From Colwellia sp. (GTDB taxonomy: Bacteria > Pseudomonadota > Gammaproteobacteria > Enterobacterales > Alteromonadaceae): a stretch of 64,000 nucleotides of DNA. The first letter of the stretch is position 1, and each line of letters starts with the position of its first letter. Shown here piece by piece: positions 17,839 through 27,130 of this stretch. The translations under genes and the position numbers were made by a program. Under the pieces are notes generated by a model that was not told where the DNA came from, searched no databases, and saw only the letters and a list, made by a program, of their open reading frames with translations. The stretch lies in the NCBI GenBank assembly GCA_013215465.1, contig JABSOW010000021.1:24033-88032 (forward strand), written 5' to 3'.

Positions 17839-19947
17839 ATGAAATATAACCCTCGCAGGTTTTCTAAAAAACCTTTAGTCGTTGGTATTACCACAGCACT
17901 GTCAATGGCATTACTAGGCGCAAGTCTTAATAATGCTCAAGCTGCAAGGTGGGAATTTGGAGAGGTAGAGGTAAGTTTTGATTCTACCTTTAGTGCTGGC
18001 TCTAGTTGGCGTACTGAAAATCGTAACTGGAATGATAATGTTGCTATAGCCAATAATGTCAATAATGGTTTTGATTTTAGTAATTATAATGCTGTCTTCA
18101 ATGCAAACCCCACCAAATATACTATTTGGCAAGGTGATGGTAGTTATTCAGCTAATGGTGACAATGGCAATCTAAATTATAATTCAGGTGAGGCCTTTTC
18201 TCAGTTACTCAAAGGTAGTCATGAATTAGATATTCATTATGGCAATATGGGTATCTTTGTACGCGGCATGTATTATTATGATTTTGCCATGATGGATAGT
18301 GACCGAGATTGGACTAACCTGATCAGTGGTCAAGCGAATGATCCTTGTAACGATAGTGAAGCAAAAAAGCAAGTATGTGCTGATATACGTTTACTCGATG
18401 CTTATGTTTATGGTGATTTTGAGTTAGGCGAAATGCCATTTTCAGTTCGTATTGGTCAGCAAGTGATTAGTTGGGGTGAAAGTACGCTAATTAGTCATGG
18501 GGTCAGCGAAATTAACCCGGTAGATATAGCACGTTTAAGGGCACCAGGTGCTGAGTTAAAAGAAGCGTTTATTCCATTTGGTGCAATTTGGGGCTCTTTA
18601 GGTATCACTGAAAACGTTAATATAGAGGGCTTCTACCAATATTCTTGGGAAAAAACAGTGCTACCACCTCCAGGTAGTTATTTTTCAACCAATGATTTTG
18701 CTGGTGATGGTGGTAATAACAATAATGTTCAGCTGGGTTTCTCTGGCAACCCTGATATGGATGTAACAACCTTACTTGCTGGCTTAAATCAAATTGGTGA
18801 CTTGGTTCGTACTGGTGATCCAACAGCAATACTTACCGCGGCAAGTGCATACTTAGCTTATCCCACCAAAGTAACATTAAGGTCGCAAGGTACGTCTGCA
18901 GAATTGGAGCCAGAAGATGGTGGCCAATATGGTCTGCGTTTATCTTGGTATATACCTGAATTGAATGAAACAGAATTGAGCTTTTATTATGTCAATTATC
19001 ATAGTCGTAGGCCTATTTTTGCGGGTTTAACTGCTAATTTTTCAACTGAAGCTATTTTAGGTAATTATGCTACGACAGGTGAGTTAGGAGGAGATTTAGC
19101 CTATTTAGGTAGTAATATCATTACTTCTGACAATCTTTACGAGAATCTTTCGGTGTTTCCTCAAGTAAAACTGCAATACCCTGAAGATATTAGAATGTAT
19201 GCATTAAGTTTCAATACCACCGTTGGAACAACTGCCGTTGCCGGTGAAATTAGTTATCGTCAAGATGAACCGCTGCAAGTTGATGATGTAGAGTTATTGC
19301 TGGCCGCAATGCCGCAGCAATTAGCGACAGCATTACCCGATACTTATGGTGCTTTAGATGGCATTTCTCAGTTAATTAATTCGTCAACGGGTCAGCCTTA
19401 TGGTTCAGGTCTAATGGTAGATGGCTTTGTTTTATCTGATACAGTTCAAGCACAAGTAACCTTGACTCATTTATTTGGTCCAAGCATAGGAGCAAGTCAG
19501 TTAACTGGCTTAATTGAAATAGGTGGTATCAATATTAATGATATTCCTGATCAAGATGTACTGCGATTAAATGGCCCAGGTACTGCGAGAAGTGGTAGTT
19601 CCTCAGGCCTAATGCTTGATGTACAAGGCGGCTATGAAGCTAATCCATTCCCAACTGAATTTGCCTGGGGCTATAAAGTACTCGTTAAGCTAGATTATAA
19701 TAATGTATTTGCCGGTGTGAATGTGTCACCACGAGTTGTGTTTTCTCACGATGTAAAAGGTATTACCCCTGATCCATTATTTTTGTTTATTGAGGATAGA
19801 AAATCTGTTTCGTTCGGTTTGAATTTTGATTATCAAAGTCGTTGGGCGGCACAACTGAACTATAATGGCTTCTTCGATGGTGTTGGTACTACCAACAAAA
19901 TGGAAGATCGTGATTACGTATCTTTTAGCATTAGCTATTCAATTTAG
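17839..19947 (+). CDS. DUF1302 family outer-membrane protein
   Basis: A 702-residue exported protein. The signal peptide ends near residue 35 (NNAQA-ARWEFG) and is directly followed by the family start ARWEFGEVEVSFDSTFSAGSSWR. Further DUF1302 marks are VRIGQQVISWGEST and INPVDIARLRAPGAE. The C-terminus ends in alternating residues (YVSFSISYSI), the usual last beta strand of an outer-membrane barrel. It is the first gene of a four-gene set with DUF1329, a YCF48 protein and an MMPL transporter. The ATG follows GGGGAGAG. Substrate unknown; the set is often found in degraders of hydrophobic compounds, and FadR-like sites upstream point the same way. Confidence 0.85.
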   Translation: MKYNPRRFSKKPLVVGITTALSMALLGASLNNAQAARWEFGEVEVSFDSTFSAGSSWRTENRNWNDNVAIANNVNNGFDFSNYNAVFNANPTKYTIWQGDGSYSANGDNGNLNYNSGEAFSQLLKGSHELDIHYGNMGIFVRGMYYYDFAMMDSDRDWTNLISGQANDPCNDSEAKKQVCADIRLLDAYVYGDFELGEMPFSVRIGQQVISWGESTLISHGVSEINPVDIARLRAPGAELKEAFIPFGAIWGSLGITENVNIEGFYQYSWEKTVLPPPGSYFSTNDFAGDGGNNNNVQLGFSGNPDMDVTTLLAGLNQIGDLVRTGDPTAILTAASAYLAYPTKVTLRSQGTSAELEPEDGGQYGLRLSWYIPELNETELSFYYVNYHSRRPIFAGLTANFSTEAILGNYATTGELGGDLAYLGSNIITSDNLYENLSVFPQVKLQYPEDIRMYALSFNTTVGTTAVAGEISYRQDEPLQVDDVELLLAAMPQQLATALPDTYGALDGISQLINSSTGQPYGSGLMVDGFVLSDTVQAQVTLTHLFGPSIGASQLTGLIEIGGININDIPDQDVLRLNGPGTARSGSSSGLMLDVQGGYEANPFPTEFAWGYKVLVKLDYNNVFAGVNVSPRVVFSHDVKGITPDPLFLFIEDRKSVSFGLNFDYQSRWAAQLNYNGFFDGVGTTNKMEDRDYVSFSISYSI

Positions 19948-19962
19948 GAAAAGGCCACAACT

Positions 19963-21357
19963 ATGAAAAACAAAATCTTCAAAAAAAGCACTTTAAATAA
20001 GAGTGGCTTATTAACCCTAGCAGTTTCAGTTGCCCTTGCTTCGACGGTTGTTAATGCCAAGCTATCTGCTGCTGATGCGGAAAAGCTAGGGAAAGAATTA
20101 ACCCCTATGGGAGCAGTACAAGCTGCTAATAACGATGGTTCTATACCTGAGTGGACGGGTGGCATTACTAAGACTCCCGAAGGCTATAGTGTTGGTGATC
20201 ATCATGTAGATCCTTATCCTAATGATAAAATTAAGTATACGATTACCGAAAAAAACGTTTCTGATTACAAAGGCTTACTTACTCCAGGGCAAGTTAAGTT
20301 ATTTGAAACTTATCCGGAAACGTTCAAAATGAATGTTTATCAGACACATCGTAGTGCTTCATATCCTGATCATGTGTATCAAGCGGTAAAAATCAACTCA
20401 ACTCGTGCTGAATTAGTTAAAGATGGTAATGGTATTCAAGGGGCCGCGGTAGGTATTCCTTTTCCAATACCTGCAAATGGTTTAGAAGCTATTTGGAATC
20501 ATACTTTACGCTATCGTGGTGAAAGTGTTACTCGTCAAGGTGGTCAAGCAGCACCAACGGCTTCAGGTGACTTTACTTATATAGGTCTGCACGAATCGTT
20601 ATTATTGCCATATAATGTTAAAGGTGCATTACCTAGTGAACTTGAAAAAACAAATATTTTGTTTAAGTTTAAACAAAAGGTTACCGAGCCAGCCCGTTTA
20701 GCAGGAACAGCTTTATTAGTTCATGAAACCATGGATCAAATAAAAACACCTAGGCAAGCATGGACTTATAATACCGGACAACGTCGGGTTCGGCGTGCAC
20801 CTAATGTGGCTTATGATGCACCTGGAACAGCGTCTGACGGTTTGAGAACTACCGATGATTTTGATATGTACAATGGTGCACCTAATCGTTATAACTGGAC
20901 ATTGAAAGGTAAACAAGAGTTACTTATTCCCTATAATGACTACCGTTTGCATAGCGATAACGTGAAGTATAATGAAATATTGCAACCTGGCCATATTAAC
21001 CCCGAACTTATACGTTACGAAAAGCATAGAGTTTGGGTTGTTGAAGCAACTCTAAAAGATAAAACTCGTCATACCTATAAAAAGCGTGTTTTCTTTATTG
21101 ATGAAGATAGCTGGCAAGTAGCAATTACTGATATTTACGATAACCGTGATGAATTATATCGAGTAGGTGTTTCACATACGATTAATTATTATGAAGTACC
21201 GACGCTATGGTCAACGTTAGATGTTTTTCATGATTTGCAATCACGTCGTTACATTGCGTTAGGCTTGGATAACGAAGCTAAAATGTATAACTTCTCTGCG
21301 AAGTTAAAGCACAAAAGCTTCACCCCATCAGCGCTAAGACGAGAAGGTCGAAGATAA
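19963..21357 (+). CDS. DUF1329 family periplasmic protein (LolA/LolB-like fold)
   Basis: A 464-residue exported protein with a signal peptide ending near residue 32 (VVNA-KLSAADAEKLG). The DUF1329 opening is clear: a helix followed by LTPMGAVQAANNDGSIPEWTGGI. RRAPNVAYDAP and the late block RYEKHRVWVVEATLKDKTRHTYKKRVF are also typical. The family is related to lipoprotein-sorting LolA/LolB folds, so a role in carrying a lipid between membranes is plausible. It starts 15 bp after the DUF1302 gene behind AGGAAAAGG and is surely co-translated with it. Confidence 0.87.
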   Translation: MKNKIFKKSTLNKSGLLTLAVSVALASTVVNAKLSAADAEKLGKELTPMGAVQAANNDGSIPEWTGGITKTPEGYSVGDHHVDPYPNDKIKYTITEKNVSDYKGLLTPGQVKLFETYPETFKMNVYQTHRSASYPDHVYQAVKINSTRAELVKDGNGIQGAAVGIPFPIPANGLEAIWNHTLRYRGESVTRQGGQAAPTASGDFTYIGLHESLLLPYNVKGALPSELEKTNILFKFKQKVTEPARLAGTALLVHETMDQIKTPRQAWTYNTGQRRVRRAPNVAYDAPGTASDGLRTTDDFDMYNGAPNRYNWTLKGKQELLIPYNDYRLHSDNVKYNEILQPGHINPELIRYEKHRVWVVEATLKDKTRHTYKKRVFFIDEDSWQVAITDIYDNRDELYRVGVSHTINYYEVPTLWSTLDVFHDLQSRRYIALGLDNEAKMYNFSAKLKHKSFTPSALRREGRR

Positions 21358-21369
21358 AACCTACAATGT

Positions 21370-21397
21370 AAAACGGCTGACGAATGTTAGCCGTTTT
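21370..21397 (+). terminator. Possible attenuating terminator after the DUF1329 gene
   Basis: AAAACGGCT and AGCCGTTTT form a 9-bp stem with a 10-base loop, 12 bp after the stop codon. The T-run behind it is short, so partial readthrough into the YCF48 and MMPL genes is likely. Confidence 0.6.
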
Positions 21398-21590
21398 AGT
21401 TCTATCTTTTGACTATTTATTTTTTCTGTTTATGTTTTGTAACTATTTACCTCATGTGACCCTCGTGATGTATTAATTGAGGAACTCAATGTAATACACA
21501 AAATTCTGTTTAAATAACCTATGGAATGAGATAACTTCCAAGGTTAGATGAATAAAAACTATCTTTTGTAATAATATAGAGAATTCGCTA

Positions 21591-22616
21591 ATGCATTTTG
21601 TTTTACTTTTATTGATGAGTTCTTTACTTTACTCATTTAGCCTTGCCAGTTTGGCTGCAGACTCTTCGTCAATTTCTCATCTTCCTTCAGTCAAAGCTCC
21701 TTTAGTGAGTCAATCGTTATTATTAGATATAACCAATATTGGTCAAGTTAAGTTAGTAGCGGTTGGAGAACACGGACATATTATACTCTCTAGTGATGGG
21801 ATGAACTGGCAACAAGCCAATGTGCCTGTGCAAACAACCTTAACCAGTGTCTTTTTTTACAGTGGAAAACTGGGTTGGGCCGTCGGCCATGATGCGACCA
21901 TCTTACATAGCAAAGATGGTGGTTTAACGTGGCAAGTACAATTATATCAACCTACATTGGAAAAGCCGTTACTTAATATTGTATTCAAATCACCGCTAGA
22001 AGGTTTGGCTATTGGCGCCTATGGGCTTTTTTTTCGTACTTTAGACGGCGGTAAAACATGGCAAAGCGAATTTCATAGTGAGTTCTTGTTACCTGATGAT
22101 ATTGACTATTTAGCTGAGCTTAAACAAGAAGACGAAGAAGCATATTTAGATGAAGTATCCTCTATTTTACCTCACTTTAATCGTTTATTGATTGATGGGC
22201 GTACACTTTATATGGTGGGTGAAATGGGCTTAATGGCTAAAAGCAATGATTTTGGCAAAAATTGGCTGCTATTTGATGAAATTTATCAAGGATCTTTTTT
22301 TGACATGGCTAGAACGATCAAAGGTAACTTACTTGTCGTTGGTTTACGTGGGCATGTTTTTAGAAGTTTAAAAAATGGCCCCCCATGGCAGCAACGTCAA
22401 ACAAATACTACAGCACTAATTAATGATATTGTTTTAACTGATGATGATCGCATTTTCCTACTCGCCAATAATGGAACCTTACTTGAAAGCAATGACGACG
22501 GCCAAAGTTACCGCTTAAGAAACCAAAAAGATGGTAAAGCTTTAATTGCGGGCGTTTGGTTTAATAATCAATTGATTGTTGTCTCTGATGTTGGCATTAA
22601 AACAATTTCTTTGTAA
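21591..22616 (+). CDS. YCF48/BNR-repeat beta-propeller periplasmic protein
   Basis: A 341-residue exported protein: signal peptide to about residue 23 (SLASLAA), then repeated propeller blades with the Asp-box-like pattern SxDGxxW, seen in SSDGMNWQQ, SKDGGLTWQV, TLDGGKTWQS and SNDFGKNWLL. This is the YCF48-related/photosystem-assembly-like group that accompanies DUF1329 and MMPL genes. It probably serves as an envelope assembly or docking factor for the transporter downstream. The ribosome-binding site is weak, and the 234-bp gap with a hairpin suggests separate tuning. Confidence 0.8.
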   Translation: MHFVLLLLMSSLLYSFSLASLAADSSSISHLPSVKAPLVSQSLLLDITNIGQVKLVAVGEHGHIILSSDGMNWQQANVPVQTTLTSVFFYSGKLGWAVGHDATILHSKDGGLTWQVQLYQPTLEKPLLNIVFKSPLEGLAIGAYGLFFRTLDGGKTWQSEFHSEFLLPDDIDYLAELKQEDEEAYLDEVSSILPHFNRLLIDGRTLYMVGEMGLMAKSNDFGKNWLLFDEIYQGSFFDMARTIKGNLLVVGLRGHVFRSLKNGPPWQQRQTNTTALINDIVLTDDDRIFLLANNGTLLESNDDGQSYRLRNQKDGKALIAGVWFNNQLIVVSDVGIKTISL

Positions 22617-22675
22617 GCTTTCTTTGAAAAGTTAAATGATAAAATAATATAAGAATATTTGGATTGTAATACACT

Positions 22676-24997
22676 ATGAAAATTTCCCTTACTAACCGCT
22701 TAGAAGTAGGTTTGTTCCGCCATAAGTTTTTGGTATTGATGTTATTTGTTTTAGGAAGTGTTTTCTTGATGTTTCAAGCAACACAAATAAAACTCGATGC
22801 TTCTTTTACTAAAAACATTCCACTTAACCATGAGTATATGCAAACCTATTTAAAACATAGGGAAAATTTTGGTGGTGCCAATAATATATTAATCTCCGTA
22901 TGTAACAATGACGGTGATATTTTTACCGCTAACTTTTTTGAGGCACTAAAAGGAGTTCACGACCAACTATTTTTTATTCCAGGTGTTGATCGTATTCAGG
23001 TTAAGTCATTATATTCTCCTAGCACCCGTTTCGTTGAAGTAGTTGAAGATGGTTTTGCAGGAGGGCCGGTAATTCCCGCTGATTTTCAAGCGAATGAACG
23101 CGGCTTAGCGATTGTAAAAAGTAATATAGAAAAAGCAGGTATTGTTGGTAGCATTGTTGCCGATGATTATAGTTGTGCCATGGTTAAAGCCTCTTTAATG
23201 GATTTTAATCCAAATACAGGAGAAAAACTTGATACGTTAACTATGGCTACACAACTAGAGCAAGAAATAAGACAAGCATTTGAAAAAGATAATATCTCAA
23301 TCCATATCATTGGTTTTGCAAAGATGGTGGGCGATGTTGCCGAAGGTGCTAAAGGTGTTGTCGTCTTCTTTGCCATTGCTATTGCGATAACTGCTGTCAT
23401 GGTATTTTTATTTTGTCACTCTATCAGTTTGACTTTTCTGCCCATTTTTTGTTCTTTAATTGCCGTAGTATGGCAAATGGGTATGTTGTCTACGCTTGGC
23501 TTTGGGCTTGATCCCATGTCAATTTTAGTGCCATTTTTAGTGTTTGCTATTGGCGTTAGTCATGGCGTACAAATGATTAATTCGGTGGTTAAACAAGTAA
23601 GTTTAGGTCTGTCTAGCCAAGCTGCGGCACAAGCTAGTTTTAGGGCATTATTAATTCCTGGCGGTATTGCTTTACTCTCAGATACGGTTGGCTTTTTGAC
23701 TTTGCTTTCAATTGATATTGGTATCATTCGTGAATTAGCGATCACTGCATCTTTAGGTGTAGCGATGATTATTCTCACTAATTTAATGCTATTACCATTA
23801 CTGGTTTCTTATTTAACTATTACACCGAAAGACCGAAAAAATCATGCGGGTAATATTGGTGAAGAAAGTATGGTCTGGCGCTTTATGGCAAGTTTTGCCA
23901 CCAAAGGTCCTGCGAGAGTGATTTTAGTGCTAACGATTGCTTTGTATGCTGCTGGTTGGTTTAATTCTCAAAGTTTAAAAATTGGTGAATTACACGCTGG
24001 TGCACCGGCACTGCATGAATCATCTCGTTATAACCGAGATACTTTTTTAATCACTAACCGTTATGCCATCAGTGTTGATTATATGTCAGTGATTATTGAA
24101 TCAACGCCTGATGCTTGTACTTATTACGATACCATGAATACTATTGATAGATTTCAATGGCGTATGGAAAATGTTACGGGGGTTCAATCTGCTGTTAGTT
24201 TAGCTTCGATATCTAAATTAGTTAATGCCGGCTATAACGAAGGTAATGCCAAATGGCGTGTCATCCCTCGCAACCAGCAAACGCTAGTTCAATCTATTGC
24301 TCGCGTACCTTCTTCAAGTGGGTTGTTAAACAATGACTGTAGTGTTATGCCTGTTATTTTATTTTTACAAGATCATAAATCCGAAACCATTGAACGGGTG
24401 ATTAAGGAAGTTAAATTAGCCGCAGCTGAGCTAGGCAATAAGCAATTACAGTTCAAACTAGCATCGGGCCCCGTTGGTGTTATGGCGGCAACTAATGAAG
24501 CGGTAGCCCAAGCGCAGTTACCTATGATGCTTTATGTCTATGGTGCCGTGATTATTTTATGTTTACTAAGTTTTAGAAGTATAAGAGCAACTATTGTTGT
24601 GGTATTACCTTTATATGTAGTCTCAACCTTGGCTCAATGGTTAATGACGGTGTTAGATATTGGTTTAACCGTTTCAACCTTACCTGTAATAGCACTAGGA
24701 GTTGGTATTGGTGTTGATTATGGTATTTATATTTTATCGACCATGAGCGAGAAATTAAAAGCCGGTGCTAATGTACATGATGCTTATCTTGCCGCGCTTA
24801 AAGAGCGTGGTAGTGCGGTGTTGATTACCGGAGTCACTCTTGCCATCGGTGTATCAACATGGTTCTTTTCAGATTTGAAATTTCAAGTAGATATGGGCAT
24901 ACTTTTAACGTTTATGTTTTTAGTTAATATGCTTGCTGCAGTGATAGTTTTACCCGCTCTAGCAGCATTTTTATGGCCGAACAAAAAAACCAAATAA
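22676..24997 (+). CDS. MMPL/RND-superfamily envelope transporter
   Basis: A 773-residue inner-membrane protein with two RND halves: a first membrane helix at about 15-35, a periplasmic loop to about 215, a helix bundle at about 220-375, a second periplasmic loop to about 620, and a second bundle to the end. SHGVQMINSV in the first half and GVGIGVDYGIYIL in the second are MMPL/SSD-like helix-4 motifs that hold the proton relay. At 773 residues it lacks the large docking domains of drug-efflux RND pumps, so lipid or hydrophobic-substrate movement is more likely than drug efflux. Last gene of the DUF1302 operon. Confidence 0.87.
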   Translation: MKISLTNRLEVGLFRHKFLVLMLFVLGSVFLMFQATQIKLDASFTKNIPLNHEYMQTYLKHRENFGGANNILISVCNNDGDIFTANFFEALKGVHDQLFFIPGVDRIQVKSLYSPSTRFVEVVEDGFAGGPVIPADFQANERGLAIVKSNIEKAGIVGSIVADDYSCAMVKASLMDFNPNTGEKLDTLTMATQLEQEIRQAFEKDNISIHIIGFAKMVGDVAEGAKGVVVFFAIAIAITAVMVFLFCHSISLTFLPIFCSLIAVVWQMGMLSTLGFGLDPMSILVPFLVFAIGVSHGVQMINSVVKQVSLGLSSQAAAQASFRALLIPGGIALLSDTVGFLTLLSIDIGIIRELAITASLGVAMIILTNLMLLPLLVSYLTITPKDRKNHAGNIGEESMVWRFMASFATKGPARVILVLTIALYAAGWFNSQSLKIGELHAGAPALHESSRYNRDTFLITNRYAISVDYMSVIIESTPDACTYYDTMNTIDRFQWRMENVTGVQSAVSLASISKLVNAGYNEGNAKWRVIPRNQQTLVQSIARVPSSSGLLNNDCSVMPVILFLQDHKSETIERVIKEVKLAAAELGNKQLQFKLASGPVGVMAATNEAVAQAQLPMMLYVYGAVIILCLLSFRSIRATIVVVLPLYVVSTLAQWLMTVLDIGLTVSTLPVIALGVGIGVDYGIYILSTMSEKLKAGANVHDAYLAALKERGSAVLITGVTLAIGVSTWFFSDLKFQVDMGILLTFMFLVNMLAAVIVLPALAAFLWPNKKTK

Positions 24998-25013
24998 AGT
25001 ATTACGGTAAAAC

Positions 25014-25049
25014 AAAAAAGCCTTAACAATCAGTTGTTAAGGCTTTTTT
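25014..25049 (+). terminator. Strong terminator of the DUF1302-MMPL operon
   Basis: A perfect 16-bp stem (AAAAAAGCCTTAACAA and its complement) with a TCAG loop ends in six T. It begins 17 bp after the MMPL stop codon. The decayed group II intron starts immediately behind it. Confidence 0.95.
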
Positions 25050-25375
25050 GTTTGCCCAGCGAAGCTGGAAAACCCGTCCACTTGAAAGATAGTGGAGTCA
25101 CCCCGACTAAGGGGATTTGTAAATCACTTCAGATAGTCAATATAAGCACAATATTAAAATGCTTTTCACCTTGGGTAAGGCGCAGGTTACGGGTAGTACA
25201 GCTTAGGTTATGGAAGAAGCTAGGTAAGTTACATCGGCGCCTGAAACAGTTGAAGTAAAAACCGGCGTTCTCGCTTCTTATTACTGAGCAAAGTGATGAG
25301 AAATAGTAAATGCATGAGCCGTATAAGAGATCCGTACGTACAGCTCTGTGAGAGGGATGAGCCTCACCCTAATTG
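25050..25375 (+). mobile_element. Degenerate group II intron remnant
   Basis: Three pieces are visible. At 25050-25130 is GC-richer structured sequence with a CCACT...AGTGG hairpin, likely from the 5' ribozyme part. At about 25169-25258 an open frame ends in PWVRRRLRVV and RLWKKLGKLHRRLKQL, the basic C-terminal end of intron maturases (W-RRR-LR ... W-K). At 25316-25346, GAGCCGTA...TACAGCTC matches ribozyme domain V, followed by GTGAGAGGG and a domain-VI-like hairpin. Nearly all of the reverse transcriptase is missing. The location directly after a Rho-independent terminator is where class C introns insert. Confidence 0.75.
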
Positions 25376-25494
25376 ATATTGACTTTACTTCCTAAATCAT
25401 TCAATACTGTTCACTACTTCCCTGAATTATTAGGCATTAATGAAGGGAATCAGTTAACACCGAGTAATTATGTTTGAGCAGTTTTGGAGAAATA

Positions 25495-26742
25495 ATGAAT
25501 AAAAACCCTTTGACAACATCTTTTACAAAAAGTGTACTTACCATTTTAATCAGTACAACGTTAGTTGCTTGTGGTGGTTCAAGTAGCGATACAGAAAAGA
25601 CCATTGAGCAAGCCGTAACTCCTCCTACAACAACAGAGCTTACAGTTAATGAACTAGGTATTAGTGCGGTACCAGATGAATTAAAAGCGACTTACAGTAC
25701 AGCGTTAAATTTTGATCGCTACACCAAGATTGATACGCCCAATGGTGACGTAATTCATATTATTGCTCAAAATGAAATCATGCCTAATCAAATTGTTCGT
25801 GCTCGTGGCATTTTGCAGCACTATTTAACCGATTACCCAGGCTCAGTATATGGCGCAGACAAAAGTGATGTTGCCAATAAAATGGCTGAAAATGGTGCGG
25901 TTTTATTACTGTTAAATGGTGTGGATGATGGCACCAATGCCGGCGCTGAACTTGACGGGCAGCCGTTATATTATGGCGAAATGCAAGTAGAAGGTCATAG
26001 CTGGTATATCACGCAAGACTATCAGCATCGCGATGCCGCGTTCGAGGAAATTTTACACCTAGTGCATGACTACGGTATCGGCATTGACCAAGGTGAAGAA
26101 TATGATGGTGTGTTACCTGAATATCAAGCAGAAATCCGCGCTGCACAAGTAACAGCGCTATCGGGTCAACTTTGGGCTTGGGCAGAGAGGGAAAATTGGT
26201 TGGCAGATTTAACTGCTGAAAATAGTTTATCGCAAGAGTATTTAGCTTCTGTCATTGATACTTACTATGGTCTTTGGGGCGCTTCTGATGGTGACTATGG
26301 TATGTGGGGAGGGTATATTGCCAAGACTCGTGACGATATGGCAACAACAGATCCAGAAGGTGCAGAGATGATGAATAATAAATTTTTTCATCCGTATCTG
26401 ACCTATAACGCCCGCATCGATGAAAGTTTTGTTGGCGATTTTAGCTTGATCTTTAACCAGAATTTATCTTATACAAATCATGCACAATATCTTAAAGATG
26501 TCACCTTGACTGGCAGCAAAGACAGCAATGTAGTGGTGAACCAATTAGATAACAATATTACTGGTAATGCTGGTATTAATACGGTGATATTTGTTGGTCA
26601 AGCAGCGCAATATCAAATCACTAAGGAAAATGGCGTAATTAAGGTGCAAGACTTACAAGATGATCGCGATGGTACTAATACTTTGAATGCGGTAGAAAAG
26701 TTACAGTTTTCAGATACTATCATTGAGGTTTCGTCGTTATAA
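25495..26742 (+). CDS. Lipoprotein with an RTX/serralysin-like C-terminal module
   Basis: A 415-residue protein. The N-terminus is a lipoprotein signal with lipobox LVAC, Cys26 becoming the lipidated residue. The central part (about 60-300) is unrecognised, but it contains FEEILHLVHDYG, in which E184-E185-I-L-H188 looks like a zinc HExxH motif with its first His replaced. The C-terminal 80 residues (NNITGNAGINTVIFVGQ ... GTNTLNAVEKLQFSD) match the closing module of hemolysin-type and serralysin proteins. I chose the ATG at 25495 behind TTGGAGAAAT over an upstream in-frame TTG at 25474. A cell-surface enzyme or adhesin is possible; function unknown. Confidence 0.7.
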   Translation: MNKNPLTTSFTKSVLTILISTTLVACGGSSSDTEKTIEQAVTPPTTTELTVNELGISAVPDELKATYSTALNFDRYTKIDTPNGDVIHIIAQNEIMPNQIVRARGILQHYLTDYPGSVYGADKSDVANKMAENGAVLLLLNGVDDGTNAGAELDGQPLYYGEMQVEGHSWYITQDYQHRDAAFEEILHLVHDYGIGIDQGEEYDGVLPEYQAEIRAAQVTALSGQLWAWAERENWLADLTAENSLSQEYLASVIDTYYGLWGASDGDYGMWGGYIAKTRDDMATTDPEGAEMMNNKFFHPYLTYNARIDESFVGDFSLIFNQNLSYTNHAQYLKDVTLTGSKDSNVVVNQLDNNITGNAGINTVIFVGQAAQYQITKENGVIKVQDLQDDRDGTNTLNAVEKLQFSDTIIEVSSL

Positions 26743-26754
26743 CTATTAATTAAT

Positions 26755-26799
26755 AACATCAACGCTAATGCTTCACAGAAAATAGCGTTGATGTTTGTT
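26755..26799 (+). terminator. Terminator after the RTX-like lipoprotein gene
   Basis: A perfect 13-bp stem, AACATCAACGCTA with TAGCGTTGATGTT, and a 15-base loop, beginning 13 bp after the stop codon, followed by a short T-rich stretch. Confidence 0.8.
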
Positions 26800-26947
26800 A
26801 TTACATTTATCGGTAAATCAAACTTCACTCGGTTAATATGTGATTATTAAGCAATAATTCGCACTGATAATTACATACCTTTATGGGTTTTGTTTTCTAC
26901 GTTTAGTTTAGTACCCAAAGCTAAGGTTCGCTCTCGCATGCCTTAAC

Positions 26948-27130
26948 CTATTGGTGGGCTAATGCTTCCAATTCATTTTCTTTTCGTCGCGTAATATTTC
27001 TAACGATAGCGATTAAATAATTTGTTGCTTTATATTCAACAAAACTAATACTGGCTTTGATAAGAAATTGACTACCACCTTTTCTAGCATGTGCTGACTC
27101 AATAATTAACCTTCCGTTACGCTTGAACCG
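26948..27130 (-). pseudogene. PAS-domain fragment of a lost sensor gene
   Basis: Read on the minus strand, the frame gives a 60-residue open stretch with the second half of a PAS domain: HARKGGSQFLIKASISFVEY followed by YLIAIVRNITRRKENE, which is the S-box strand, the R-x-IT-RRK exit and the first linker helix. A TAA lies directly upstream in frame (27131-27133), there is no start codon, and the frame closes with TAG at 26948-26950. The kinase or GGDEF part that should follow is absent. It is a decayed relic and probably inert. Confidence 0.75.

Noticed and set aside
25034..25258. A 74-codon open frame as an independent gene
   Set aside because: It starts inside the terminator hairpin and is a chance join of intron 5' sequence with the maturase C-terminus; treated as part of the intron remnant.
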